DNA of 64,000 nt from Blastocatellia bacterium (GTDB taxonomy: Bacteria; Acidobacteriota; Blastocatellia; Chloracidobacteriales; JADJPF01). Position 1 is the stretch's first letter; each line of letters starts with the position of its first letter. The stretch covers positions 184,060 through 248,059 of the forward strand of contig JADJPF010000008.1 of assembly GCA_016713405.1 (NCBI GenBank). Direction: 5' to 3'. Under the pieces are notes generated by a model. It searched no databases, was not told the DNA's origin, and was given only the letters and a program-made list of their open reading frames with translations. A program made the translations under genes and the position numbers. Positions 45,551 to 55,158 of this stretch are shown piece after piece.

Positions 45551-47497
45551 TTACAGGTTTTTTGTCATTAGACTAACAACTAATTGATTAAAGCGTGATG
45601 GGTTGGGAAGTTCTGAACCTTCTGCTAAAAGTGCGTAACCTAGTAATAGCTCTGAATAATCCCCAAGAAGTGGGTCTTCTTTGTCTTTTTCATATCTTTC
45701 TTGCATTTTATTAAAGATATCGTGTTTAGGGTTTAATTCCATAATCCGCTTTTGTTTAGGCATATTTTTAGCTTGGCGCAACAACCGTTCAAGTTGTGGG
45801 CTATAGTCTTGTTCAGCACCAACTAAACAAACTGGTGAAGAGGTCAAACGATTGGACAGACGAACTTCTTTAATATCTTCACCAAGTTTCTTTTGGATAA
45901 ATTCTAGCAAGTTAGCACTTTGCTTTTGCTTTTCTTCTATCTCTTGTTTAGCTTTTTGCTTTTCTTCCTCGCTACCAAGTTCTATAGTACCTTTACCAAT
46001 AGATTTTAATGCTTTACCTTCAAACTCATGTAGTGAATCAGCAACCAGTTCATCAACAGTATCAACTAGATAAAGCACTTCATAGCCTTTTTCACGAAAA
46101 GCTTCAAGGTGTGGTGAATTTTCTACTACAGTTCGAGACTCCCCAGTTAAATAGAAAATTTCCTTTTGGTCTTCTTTCATACGTGAAACATAATCTTTTA
46201 AGGAAGTAAGTTTGTCTTTGTCATTTGAAGACTCAAAAAGCACTAGAGAAACAACTTTGTCTTTATTTTCAAAGTCGCTGCTAATACCTTCTTTGATGGA
46301 AGAGCCAAATTCCTTCCAAATTTGTAGATATTTTTCCTCATCTTTTTCCTGCATTTCTTTAAGGGTATCTAAAACTTTTTTAGCCAACCATTTACGAATT
46401 TGGGTAATATGGCGGTCTTGCTGCAAGGTTTGACGGGAAATATTTAGTGGTAGATCAGCAGAATCTACAATTCCCTTGATAAATCTTAGATATCTTGGGA
46501 TTAGTTCTTCGCATTTCTCCATAATTAGAATACGCTTAGCATAAAGTCTAAGCCCCCATTCTGAACCGTGATAATACAAGTCAAAAGGTGCTTTAGATGG
46601 AATAAATAACAAGGCTTGATACTCAATTCTACCTTCAGCACGTAGAGAAATATTTTTTAGAGGTTCTTGCCAATCATGAGAAATATGTTTATAAAACTCT
46701 GCATATTCGCTTTCTGTTACTTCTGATTGTGGACGTGTCCAAATTGGCTTCATTGAATTAAGGGTTTTATCCTCAATTACAGTTTCTTTTTTACCATCTT
46801 TTTTGGGATTGCCGTCTTCATCTCGTTCTACTTCTTCGCGTTCTTCTCTAGTAACGATTGGATAAGCAACAAAGTCTGAGTATCGTTTTACAATGTTGGA
46901 AAGTGTCCAAGTGTCAGTGTAATCTTCAATTCCTGCTTCGCTGTCTACAGCTTTAAGATGAAGGGTGATGCTAGTTCCACGTTTGCTACGTTCTGCTGTT
47001 GTTAGAGTATATTGACCATCGCCTACAGACTCCCAAAGAGTAGCTTCTTTTTCTCCTGCCCGGCGAGTGACTAAAGTAACTTTATCTGCTGCCATAAAAG
47101 CAGAATAAAAACCAACCCCAAATTGCCCAATTAATTCTGCAAGCCCATTATCTGAGCTAGCATTTTTTAATTTTTCCCGAAATTCCTTAGTCCCAGACCT
47201 AGCAATTGTACCAATATTAGCAATTACCTCGTCCCGACTCATCCCTATACCATTATCAGAAATAGTTAAGGTACGATTTTGTTTATCTGACTCAAGTCGA
47301 ATTTCAAATTGGCTACCATCTTCTAATAATTCAGGCTTGGTTAATGCTTCAAAACGCAATTTATCTATGGCATCTGAAGCGTTAGAGATCAACTCCCGCA
47401 GAAATATCTCCTTGTGCGTATAAAGTGAGTTGATCACCAGGTCAAGAAGCTGTTTTGTCTCTGCCTGAAATTGAAAAGTCTCTGCGCTAGCAACCAT
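45551..47497 (-). CDS. htpG: Molecular chaperone HtpG (Hsp90)
   Basis: 648 residues, cytosolic ATP-dependent chaperone. The N-terminal GHKL domain has ELISNASDAIDKLRFEA, ISDNGIGMSRDEVI and IGQFGVGFYSAFM. The middle domain shows RILIMEKCEELIPRYLRF and the catalytic Arg region NISRQTLQQDR. The C-terminal dimerisation domain follows. A slightly long charged linker (REEREEVERDEDGNPKKDGK) separates the first two domains. Start ATG at 47497 with AGGAGG. Monocistronic, unlinked to other heat-shock genes. Confidence 0.97.
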   Translation of the reverse strand: MVASAETFQFQAETKQLLDLVINSLYTHKEIFLRELISNASDAIDKLRFEALTKPELLEDGSQFEIRLESDKQNRTLTISDNGIGMSRDEVIANIGTIARSGTKEFREKLKNASSDNGLAELIGQFGVGFYSAFMAADKVTLVTRRAGEKEATLWESVGDGQYTLTTAERSKRGTSITLHLKAVDSEAGIEDYTDTWTLSNIVKRYSDFVAYPIVTREEREEVERDEDGNPKKDGKKETVIEDKTLNSMKPIWTRPQSEVTESEYAEFYKHISHDWQEPLKNISLRAEGRIEYQALLFIPSKAPFDLYYHGSEWGLRLYAKRILIMEKCEELIPRYLRFIKGIVDSADLPLNISRQTLQQDRHITQIRKWLAKKVLDTLKEMQEKDEEKYLQIWKEFGSSIKEGISSDFENKDKVVSLVLFESSNDKDKLTSLKDYVSRMKEDQKEIFYLTGESRTVVENSPHLEAFREKGYEVLYLVDTVDELVADSLHEFEGKALKSIGKGTIELGSEEEKQKAKQEIEEKQKQSANLLEFIQKKLGEDIKEVRLSNRLTSSPVCLVGAEQDYSPQLERLLRQAKNMPKQKRIMELNPKHDIFNKMQERYEKDKEDPLLGDYSELLLGYALLAEGSELPNPSRFNQLVVSLMTKNL

Positions 47498-47612
47498 GAA
47501 TGTCCTCCTAAAAATATGTAATTGATTTGTTATAGAAAATTAATAAGCAGGATTTTAAGAAAGAAAAATTTTTCTAGCAAGTTACCAAGACCTAAACTTG
47601 GTACTAATTGTT

Positions 47613-47644
47613 AAAAGTGGAGGAAGACGACTTCCTCCACTTTT
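47613..47644 (-). terminator. Terminator of the NHL-repeat gene
   Basis: A perfect 14-bp stem (47613-47626 with 47631-47644, core GTGGAGGAAG) with a 4-nt loop, 31 bp after the minus-strand stop at 47676. Confidence 0.75.
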
Positions 47645-47675
47645 AGAAACTACAAATTAATTACTAGCAATAAAG

Positions 47676-49319
47676 TTAACGTATACCAGTTGGTTGATAG
47701 AAATAGCCCATAGGTAGCCCAGGGCCTCCAACAATAGTAACTACATCTGTCTCTAAGTTCTTCTTTTGAACTCGATTATTAAAAGTATCTCCAACAAAAA
47801 CATTACCAGAAGCAGAATATACAACACCACAAGGTTTGTTAACTGTACCAATTGCTGTACCTGGCCCCATAAATACTGTCCATCCGCTATTTCCATTTAA
47901 GAATTTTTCTGGCATTGTGCTTATCATTTGAATCCGATTGTTAGCATGGTCTGCTACATAAACTCTTCCTATATTATCTACATAGATTCCATGAGGTTGA
48001 TTTACTTTACCAACCGCAGTACCAGCCGTTGCACCTGCAAAAATTGACCAAGTACCTTCTGCAATATTGTAAACTTGGATACGGTTATTACTAGTATCAC
48101 TAACGTAAATACTATTAGAATCTGCACTAACGGCAACGCTAACAGGTTGATTAAACTTACCTATAGCAGTACCTGCTGTTGCACCTTCAAAAATATTAAA
48201 TACAGGTGTTGCTGTAGCTGCTCCCATTGCTACTTGGATACGGTTATTAAGCGTATCTGCAACATAGAGCCTATCCATATTTTCATCATAAGCTAGGCCA
48301 TAAGGTTGATTTACTTTTCCAGTTATTGTTCCAGCAGGGGCAATTATTTGCCAACTTACTCCACCATTAGTAGAACGTTGGATTCGATTATTCATCGTAT
48401 CAGCAACAAAAATAATCATGTCATTAGAGTTAGCAGTAACTCCACGAGGAGCATTAAATTTACCTGCTGTTAACCCAGGGCCATAACCAATCATATGCCA
48501 AGTTGCTCCATCATCTGTAGAGCGTTGGATTCGGTTATTTTTGGTATCAGCAGCATAAACACTTAAATGATCTACACCAGTATTACTAGCATAAACCTTA
48601 AAAGCAAAGTCCGAAACTACAGTGTGATGAATACCCCAATTAGGATAGCTATGGAAAGGTGATTTGAAATAACCAGGTTCTAGTTGGATATTACCATCAC
48701 CAGTAGTAGCAAAAAATGCTCTTTTGGAACTAACAATAGCACCTAATCCCATTGGACAAACCCAATATTTACCTGCTGGCAAAGTTAAACCTGGGGTATC
48801 AAAAGTAAATTCAACTATTGGGTAGCCATAACCACTTCCTACTTGAGTAAAGCTAGTAGAAAGATAAGTTGCTATAGGTGAATCATTAATAGGACGACCT
48901 AGAGCATCCATACCCATATCATTATAGATTTCTAGCTGTGCTTGATGTGGGTTTAGACTAGAGTACATTTGCACTGTGATAAAATTTATTTTTGCAGTAT
49001 TGTTTAGGATAAAATCGTCTGCTGTGCGTGATTCTCCATAAGAAGAATTTACTTCTGAAACTAATCCATCAATTCCATCAAAATCGCCATTATCCCAAAT
49101 TGGCATACCAAGAACATATTCTTTTTTCTCATTTTCTACTTTAGGAATAATCTTGCCCGTTCTAGGATTGTCTGATACTAGAGGGCTGTTTATTGTTTGG
49201 TTTTCTTGAGGTAAAGAATTAGACTGGACTGGTTGAAAAACAATAGTGGTAATTAACAAAATAAATACCGCTAAACAAACAAGCGATCGCGTTATTAAAT
49301 TAGAGGATCTCATAACCAC
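47676..49319 (-). CDS. Secreted six-bladed NHL-repeat propeller protein
   Basis: 547 residues. A signal peptide (about 10-33) leads to an N-terminal beta domain (55-215) beginning WDNGDFDGIDG and containing LPAGKYWVCPMG. Six NHL blades follow, each ending in ADTxNNRIQ or close variants (SDTSNNRIQ, ADHANNRIQ, GDTFNNRVQ) and followed by GKFNQP or GKVNQP. The N-terminal domain resembles that of the Calx-beta protein at 8189, which starts DDGTLDGRG. NHL propellers bind proteins, RNA or ligands; here it is extracellular, so surface binding is likely. Strong GGAGG site before ATG. Function otherwise unknown. Confidence 0.85.
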   Translation of the reverse strand: MVMRSSNLITRSLVCLAVFILLITTIVFQPVQSNSLPQENQTINSPLVSDNPRTGKIIPKVENEKKEYVLGMPIWDNGDFDGIDGLVSEVNSSYGESRTADDFILNNTAKINFITVQMYSSLNPHQAQLEIYNDMGMDALGRPINDSPIATYLSTSFTQVGSGYGYPIVEFTFDTPGLTLPAGKYWVCPMGLGAIVSSKRAFFATTGDGNIQLEPGYFKSPFHSYPNWGIHHTVVSDFAFKVYASNTGVDHLSVYAADTKNNRIQRSTDDGATWHMIGYGPGLTAGKFNAPRGVTANSNDMIIFVADTMNNRIQRSTNGGVSWQIIAPAGTITGKVNQPYGLAYDENMDRLYVADTLNNRIQVAMGAATATPVFNIFEGATAGTAIGKFNQPVSVAVSADSNSIYVSDTSNNRIQVYNIAEGTWSIFAGATAGTAVGKVNQPHGIYVDNIGRVYVADHANNRIQMISTMPEKFLNGNSGWTVFMGPGTAIGTVNKPCGVVYSASGNVFVGDTFNNRVQKKNLETDVVTIVGGPGLPMGYFYQPTGIR

Positions 49320-49559
49320 CTCCTTTTCTCCTTAAGTTAATAAGGAAAAAGTCTTATAGGATAACGCTAACCCATAAGTGTTGGAAAGATTATTAGTAAT
49401 CCTCTAGCCTTTTAGCTAAGGCTAAAAAGGTTAAAGTTTAATTTGCAAATACCTATAGATATTTACTTAGACATTCGATTAAGTAAATATATACCTGATA
49501 TGTAGATTTTATTCCTTGTTTGCCCATTTATCAATTTTGTTAGCCGTTTATTTTGCTTT

Positions 49560-51008
49560 TTAGCTACCAGAAAATTGCTTTGCAAGCCCACTTTCAGCTT
49601 TACAAATTTTCTTAGTTAAATCTACTGTCCAAATAGCCGTTTCTTCTTTTCCATTTTTATTAAAAGTTACGACTACAATATATTGTCCTGTTTTATCTGG
49701 TGCAGCTACCCAGGTATATTCCTTAATATTTTGCTCTTTTATATATTGTTCTATTTGTTCACCAACACTTAAACCTTTTTTAGTAGATGGAAAATCACTA
49801 ACAATTTTGATTGCTTTATATCTAGGATTTTCTAAATCAGCATCAGAAATTTGATTTCTTGTAGTAATAACTAAGTAATTATATAGATATACTATTCCAA
49901 TACTTGCACTAATAAGAACTAAAATAGCAGTAAAAAAAATAGCTATTGTTTTTGTGTTAATTGCCTTTGAAAATAAACTAGGATCTTGATTATTTTTAGT
50001 TTTTAGTGAACCTGTAATAGTCTTAAGTTCTTGTTTTTCTTGAAGGAATTTTTCTTTTTCTGGATCAAAGACACAAATTAATTCTTTAACTGTAGCCAAA
50101 GCACGTTTAGCGCGAGCATCTGCACCTAGTTCAACAGCCTTTTCAAGTAAAATTTGTGCTTTATCAATTCTTCCTATTTCCTTATAAAAAAGCCCTAGTT
50201 CAGTTTGACAAATAGCCGAGTTTGGATCTATTTCTGTAGCTTTAAGTAATAATTTTTCAGCTTCTTCATTTTCTCCAAGATTGGCTAGTGAGATTCCTAG
50301 TTGGCAATGATAGTTAGCTTGTGTGTTGTCTAAACTAATAGCTTCTTTTAGTGTCTGTTTTGCAACTGTATAATTTCCTTTTCTAATTAAGGCTTCTGCT
50401 TGGATAAAAAGCTCTTTTGCTTGAATAACATTAGCTAATTTATCTGTTGTGGATTCTTCATCCATAGATAAGTCATTTACATTTTTAGAGTTAGATAGCG
50501 TGTTTTCATTGGCATCATTAATACTTACAGTTCCCACATTAATTAAATTTGGGATAACTAAAGCACCTGTGCGGCCAACACGCTCACGTTGTTGTTGTAA
50601 TTCTGTCATCTTTTCTAGCAAACGAGCTAAAGCATTTAATAGTGATAAAACTGTAGCCTTATAGATAGAATCTGTGATTAAACTACTACCATTAAGTAAG
50701 ATTTCTTTTCCGTTTTCTCTTACTCGAACCAAGGTTTCTATGCTATCACGAGTATTTTGCTTACCTGATATTTGTTTAACATAGTTTATTTGACATTCTA
50801 AAGGTCTGGAAAGCAGAAGTTTAATACATTCTAAAGTAGCTAACCCTATGGTCATTAGCTGGGATGAAAGATCTGTAGCAGTTGTTTTTTCCACCAATTC
50901 GCTACGTTCATTTAAGCAAAGCTCTACTTCAACACGAGATTCATTATCATTAATTGAATGTACTTCTACTTGTTTTAGTTGAATCTGATTGTTGATATTT
51001 TTTGACAT
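49560..51008 (-). CDS. TPR protein with single transmembrane helix
   Basis: 482 residues. An N-terminal region (1-140) of unknown family contains SQLMTIGLATLECIKLLLSR. TPRs at about 195-300 include GNYTVAKQTLKEAISLDNTQ and ANYHCQLGISLANLGENEEA. A transmembrane helix (about 357-380, AIFFTAILVLISASIGIVYLY) follows, and a C-terminal extracytoplasmic domain of about 100 residues. The N-terminal TPR part is then cytoplasmic. Possibly an adaptor between a cytoplasmic partner and the envelope. Not recognised further. Stands alone. Confidence 0.75.
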   Translation of the reverse strand: MSKNINNQIQLKQVEVHSINDNESRVEVELCLNERSELVEKTTATDLSSQLMTIGLATLECIKLLLSRPLECQINYVKQISGKQNTRDSIETLVRVRENGKEILLNGSSLITDSIYKATVLSLLNALARLLEKMTELQQQRERVGRTGALVIPNLINVGTVSINDANENTLSNSKNVNDLSMDEESTTDKLANVIQAKELFIQAEALIRKGNYTVAKQTLKEAISLDNTQANYHCQLGISLANLGENEEAEKLLLKATEIDPNSAICQTELGLFYKEIGRIDKAQILLEKAVELGADARAKRALATVKELICVFDPEKEKFLQEKQELKTITGSLKTKNNQDPSLFSKAINTKTIAIFFTAILVLISASIGIVYLYNYLVITTRNQISDADLENPRYKAIKIVSDFPSTKKGLSVGEQIEQYIKEQNIKEYTWVAAPDKTGQYIVVVTFNKNGKEETAIWTVDLTKKICKAESGLAKQFSGS

Positions 51009-51051
51009 TTTTTAGCTTAACTTTTTTACCTAGAATAAAATACTAGAAATT

Positions 51052-51805
51052 TTACTGCTCTACTATAGAATAGCCAAATTTTTCTAACAGAGCTTTGGAT
51101 TTTGAGTAGTTAAAAATAAAATGAATTTTTTTGCTAATTCTTTGTTTTTACTACGTGTTACAACAGCCAATGCTTGATCTAAAGGAAAATGCAAGCTCTC
51201 ATCTACTATTAAGTATTTATCTTTATCATCAACCAAAGAACGTGCAACAAAAGCAGCTTGAACATTACCTGTTTTAGCATATTGCAAAGCCATATTAACA
51301 TTTTCTGCATAAACAATTTTTTTCTCTATGTTTGACCAAATTCCTATGTTTTGCAAAGCTTGTTTTGCAGCTAAACCATAAGGTGCAAGTTCTGGGCTAG
51401 CAATAGCTATTTGCTTAAAGTCAGATTTAGTTAAATCCAGTAAGTCATTAACCGTAATACTATTAGTGTAATACAAAACTAATCTTCCTTGTGCATAAAT
51501 CTTTTACTAGAATTAATTACATGGTCTTTTGCAATTAATAAATCTATTGTTTTAACATCTGCTGCCATAAATAAATCAAAAGGTGCGCCGTTTTCAATTT
51601 GTTTAGCTAAATTTCCAGTAGCACCAAAACTAAAAGTAGGTTTTAGCTTGGTTTCAGCTTGAAAATCTTTTCCTATTTCTCTTAACACTGCTTCTAAATT
51701 AGCAGCAGCAGCAATTGTTAATGTTTGATTTTCCAGCTTAAAATTTTGGCTACTATTACAGCTAATAAGTAGAAAAACTAACACAAAAACTAGTAATCTA
51801 AACAT
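51052..51805 (-). CDS. modA: ModA-like molybdate-binding lipoprotein, two frameshifts
   Basis: Periplasmic substrate-binding protein of the molybdate/tungstate ABC family, about 250 residues when joined. A lipobox (VFLLISC) is followed by LTIAAAANLEAVLREIG, FSFGATGNLAKQIENGAPFD and FMAADVKT. After a -1 slip at the T3 run 51497-51499 (true reading KRFYAQGRLVLYYTN), it continues with IAIASPELAPYGLAAKQAL. A second slip at 51112-51116 restores the usual ending KALLEKFGYSIVEQ. Either sequence errors or a dead gene. No modB/modC permease or ATPase gene follows, so it is an orphan. Confidence 0.75.
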
Positions 51806-51922
51806 TTAGCATCCTTTCAACACTTAAAATTACTTCTAATTTCCCTTGAATTAAAGTAGAACTTTTGGGTATTTTAGGTGGCATTTAATTAATTCTTACC
51901 AGTCAGGAAAATCCAAATTCTA

Positions 51923-52948
51923 ATGAGCATTCAAGTTTATGATGATTTAATAGATCAAGAGAAATTAGACACGCTAGCAAACTATGCAAAAAAAGCTAAA
52001 TATAGTTTTGGTTGGAAATCAAACTCTAGTAAAAAGTATGATCAAGGCCACTTCAACCACATTATAGTTTCAACCAAGAAAAGTGAAGTTGAAGAAGATA
52101 TTGACCTTTCATTAACAGATACATTTAAAGAAAACCAAATTGTTTACGATGTTTGGAAGAATATATCTATCCGCACAGGCAAAAGGCAATTAGTAAGAGC
52201 ATATTTTAATTTATATACATTAGGGACAGAAGGTTATATACATATTGATGACCCTAGAGCTAATGAATTAATTAAATTAAAAGATAAAATGCAAGAAACC
52301 TCGCTACTTTATTTAACTCCTGATTGGCACCCTGATTGGGCAGGTGAAACAGTTATTTTTGATAATAAAATGGATGTTCTTTATGCAACACTCCCAAAAT
52401 ATGGAAGACTTTTGCAGTTTAACGGCAAATTAAAACATGTTGGTAGAGGTATATCAAGAATTTGTAGAGAACCAAGAGTTGTTTTAGCCTTAAAAACCTA
52501 CAGAGATATGCCACAAGCTGAAAAAGCTATAAACTTTTTCCAAGAATTAACCATAAATGTAAAACATAGTAAAGATACTTTCTTTAACCACTGTTTTAAC
52601 ATTTATAAAATGCTGAAAGAACAAGGTTTGGAAGAAAATATTTGTTTAGCTGGTCTTTTTCACTCAATCTACGGCACACAATCGTTTAGGAGTCCCTTAA
52701 ATATTGATAGAGAAACAGTTAAAAACTATATTGGTGATTACGCAGAAAAGTTAGTTTATGAATTTTGTCATATGAATCCACGCTTTCATTCAATAATGAC
52801 TAATGATAAAAATTTTGATTTTATTGAACATTACCATTTAGCTTGTATTGAGCTAGCCAACCTTGCAGAACAAGCTCCAAGAATACAAATTAAAGAAGGT
52901 AGAATAGAATCATTAAAAGAGCTAGTAGCAAATTTTAGAACAACTTAG
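51923..52948 (+). CDS. 2-oxoglutarate/Fe(II) dioxygenase fused to an HD-like (DUF6817-type) domain
   Basis: 341 residues. Residues 1-195 form a prolyl-4-hydroxylase-like double-stranded beta helix: HxD iron site His107/Asp109 (GYIHIDDP), distal His172 (LKHVGRG) and the following Arg for 2-oxoglutarate. Residues 215-320 are helical with FNHCFNIYKMLKEQ, CLAGLFHSIYGTQSF and EFCHM, matching the HD-like DUF6817 pattern of His residues. The pairing of a hydroxylase with an HD-like module is unusual. There is no signal peptide, so it acts in the cytoplasm. Substrate unknown; small-molecule oxidation in a natural-product or phosphonate-like pathway is one possibility. Confidence 0.7.
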   Translation: MSIQVYDDLIDQEKLDTLANYAKKAKYSFGWKSNSSKKYDQGHFNHIIVSTKKSEVEEDIDLSLTDTFKENQIVYDVWKNISIRTGKRQLVRAYFNLYTLGTEGYIHIDDPRANELIKLKDKMQETSLLYLTPDWHPDWAGETVIFDNKMDVLYATLPKYGRLLQFNGKLKHVGRGISRICREPRVVLALKTYRDMPQAEKAINFFQELTINVKHSKDTFFNHCFNIYKMLKEQGLEENICLAGLFHSIYGTQSFRSPLNIDRETVKNYIGDYAEKLVYEFCHMNPRFHSIMTNDKNFDFIEHYHLACIELANLAEQAPRIQIKEGRIESLKELVANFRTT

Positions 52949-52994
52949 GGGGATTAACTTAATTGCCTTTTTCCTTCAAAAAGTAGTTAGTAGC

Positions 52995-53010
52995 TTGGAA
53001 CATTTATTGC
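52995..53010 (+). promoter_or_regulatory. Sigma-54 type -24/-12 promoter
   Basis: TTGGAACATTTATTGC has GG and GC 10 bp apart, TTGC at -12, and is 38 nt before the ATG at 53049. It shares 13 of 16 bases with the element at 8117. TTGGAGG precedes the start. Confidence 0.7.
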
Positions 53011-53048
53011 GTTTGACATAAACAAGCAAACTTTTTGGAGGTGTAATT

Positions 53049-53777
53049 ATGAAAAATTTAATTATTAGCGTCTTTTTACTCATTTTGTTAGTAATTACCT
53101 CCTCTGCCATAAATGTTAAAAGACTTAATGTTTATATGGCAAAAGGTAAAGATGCCGTCAGTATTTTGGATGATGTCGATTATCAAGGAGTCTTTCAAAA
53201 CGGCATTTTTAAGGATCATAACCTAACCATAGATACTTCATCAGGAAAACAGGCTTTTTTAGATAAATTTTTTACCAGCAATGTTGTTTATTTAAGCCTA
53301 CATGCTAATCCTAATAAATGGGTTGTAGCTAGTGGCGAAGTTGTCACAGTAACAGATATAGCAGAAAGCTATAAAATAAAAAAACGCTCTCCTAACCTAG
53401 TAATTGTTACAGGTTGTCAAACCATTAAAGATAATGTAGATGAATTAAGCTTTGCTAGTGCTTTAGGAATAACAAATAGCACACCTAAGCGAGCTTACTT
53501 AGGATATAGAACAATTACTGTTGGGCTATTTTCTGATAGGTTTTTCCGAGTTTTTCTTGCTACTTGGATGAAACCTAAGGCAGATGGAAATTATCGAACT
53601 TTAGAAGAAGCAAGAACCGACACTAAAGACTTTATTAACCGTATGTTGGAACGCCAGTTAGATAAAGAAGGAACAGCAAGACTTGGAAAACTAGCTAGTT
53701 TTGCTCCACTAGATCCAAGGGTTGGAGGCTCTTTTCATATTGTAGGTGATAGTAATTTGCGTTTTTCAGACCTATAA
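53049..53777 (+). CDS. Small secreted CHAT/caspase-like protein
   Basis: 242 residues with a signal peptide (1-20, ending SSA). The order of segments is that of CHAT/caspase-fold peptidases: a central strand ending in a His, VVYLSLHANP (His85), then VIVTGCQTI (Cys123), which parallels the family's VLSACxTG. Between and after are strand-like blocks RLNVYMAK and RAYLGYRTITVG. It is much shorter than usual CHAT proteins and has no TPR partner domain. It has its own sigma-54 type promoter and terminator. A secreted peptidase or an inactive relative are both possible; the family call rests on the His/Cys spacing and flanking residues. Confidence 0.5.
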   Translation: MKNLIISVFLLILLVITSSAINVKRLNVYMAKGKDAVSILDDVDYQGVFQNGIFKDHNLTIDTSSGKQAFLDKFFTSNVVYLSLHANPNKWVVASGEVVTVTDIAESYKIKKRSPNLVIVTGCQTIKDNVDELSFASALGITNSTPKRAYLGYRTITVGLFSDRFFRVFLATWMKPKADGNYRTLEEARTDTKDFINRMLERQLDKEGTARLGKLASFAPLDPRVGGSFHIVGDSNLRFSDL

Positions 53778-53783
53778 AAACAA

Positions 53784-53819
53784 ATATAGCAGGAAAAATA
53801 TAACTTTTTCCTGCTATAT
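53784..53819. terminator. Bidirectional terminator
   Basis: A perfect 15-bp stem (53784-53798 with 53805-53819), 6-nt loop, with A5/T5 tracts inside the stem, between the convergent CHAT-like gene and ahcY. Confidence 0.8.
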
Positions 53820-53848
53820 AGTTAACTTAAAATTTCCAAGGCTTAAAA

Positions 53849-55126
53849 TTAAGTGCCGTGTTCCCAACTATTAATATATTCAACCATTTCTGGGGTTAAA
53901 GTATCTAGTTTTACTCCAATAGCATCTAGTTTTAAGCTAGCAATTTCTAAATCTACTTCTTTAGGCAAGTTATGAAGTCCTGCTGGTAGTGAGCCTTTAT
54001 TTTTAATTAAATACTCAACAGAAAGAGCTTGATTAGCAAAACTCATATCCATTACTGATGCTGGATGTCCTTCAGCAGCAGCCAGGTTGATTAATCTGCC
54101 TTCGCCTAAAACAATAACGCGATGTCCATTGCTCTTTAATGTATATTCTTCAACAAAATTACGTAATGGACGACGATCTTTAGAAATTTCACCTAACCCA
54201 ACTAAATTAAGTTCTAGGTCAAAGTGTCCAGAATTACAGACCATTGCGCCATCTTTCATCTTAGCAAAATGTGCTGTATCAATTACATGGCGATTTCCTG
54301 TTACAGTGATAAAAATATCTCCTACAGGAGCAGCTTCCATAATAGGCATTACACGGAAACCATCCATAACCGCTTCTACAGCTTTGATTGGGTCAATTTC
54401 TGTAACAATCACATTAGCACCCATACCACGCGCACGCATTGCTACACCTTTACCACACCAACCATAACCAACTACTACTATAACTTTTCCAGCTAACAAA
54501 ATGTTAGTAGCACGTACAACACCATCTAAAGTTGATTGACCTGTACCATAACGGTTATCAAAGAAATGTTTGGTTTGAGCATCATTAACACCAATAACAG
54601 GAAAATTAACTACACCGCTTTTAATCATCGCGCGTAAGCGTTGAAGTCCTGTAGTGGTTTCTTCAGTAGTACCAATAATATTTGACACTTGATCTTTACG
54701 TTCTTTAACTAATGTAGCAACAACATCACAACCATCATCAATAATAATTTGTGGTTGATGATCTAGTGCAATATTGACGTGTCGCAGATAGGTTTCTACA
54801 TCTTCACCTTTGCGAGCAAAAACAGGAATTCCATATTCAACAACTAGCGCGGCTGCAACATCATCTTGAGTTGAAAGAGGATTGGAAGCAATTAACACTG
54901 CATCTGCACCACCAGCTTTTAGAGCGCGTGCTAAATTTGCTGTTTCTGTTGTTACATGAGAACAAGCAACTAGCCGAATACCATCTAGCGGACGTTCTTC
55001 AGCAAATCTTTTCATAATTAAATCTAATACAGGCATCTCTCTAGCAGCCCATTCAATACGGGTCTTGCCTTGAGGGGCTAAATTTAGATCGGCTACATCA
55101 CAATTTGGGACTGTGGAACTAGTCAT
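53849..55126 (-). CDS. ahcY: Adenosylhomocysteinase
   Basis: 425 residues, cytosolic NAD-dependent hydrolase of S-adenosylhomocysteine to adenosine and homocysteine. Substrate region CSHVTTETANLARALKAGGA, then ARKGEDVETYLRH. The NAD Rossmann motif is VVVGYGWCGKGVAMRARGMG, followed by VCNSGHFDLELN and the C-terminal tail FANQALSVEYLIKNKG. It lacks the 40-residue insertion of some bacterial enzymes. Placed 32 bp after metK on the same strand; together they make and recycle SAM. Confidence 0.97.
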   Translation of the reverse strand: MTSSTVPNCDVADLNLAPQGKTRIEWAAREMPVLDLIMKRFAEERPLDGIRLVACSHVTTETANLARALKAGGADAVLIASNPLSTQDDVAAALVVEYGIPVFARKGEDVETYLRHVNIALDHQPQIIIDDGCDVVATLVKERKDQVSNIIGTTEETTTGLQRLRAMIKSGVVNFPVIGVNDAQTKHFFDNRYGTGQSTLDGVVRATNILLAGKVIVVVGYGWCGKGVAMRARGMGANVIVTEIDPIKAVEAVMDGFRVMPIMEAAPVGDIFITVTGNRHVIDTAHFAKMKDGAMVCNSGHFDLELNLVGLGEISKDRRPLRNFVEEYTLKSNGHRVIVLGEGRLINLAAAEGHPASVMDMSFANQALSVEYLIKNKGSLPAGLHNLPKEVDLEIASLKLDAIGVKLDTLTPEMVEYINSWEHGT

Positions 55127-55158
55127 TAAAAACTTCTCCTTAGTTATTCTTAGTTAAT

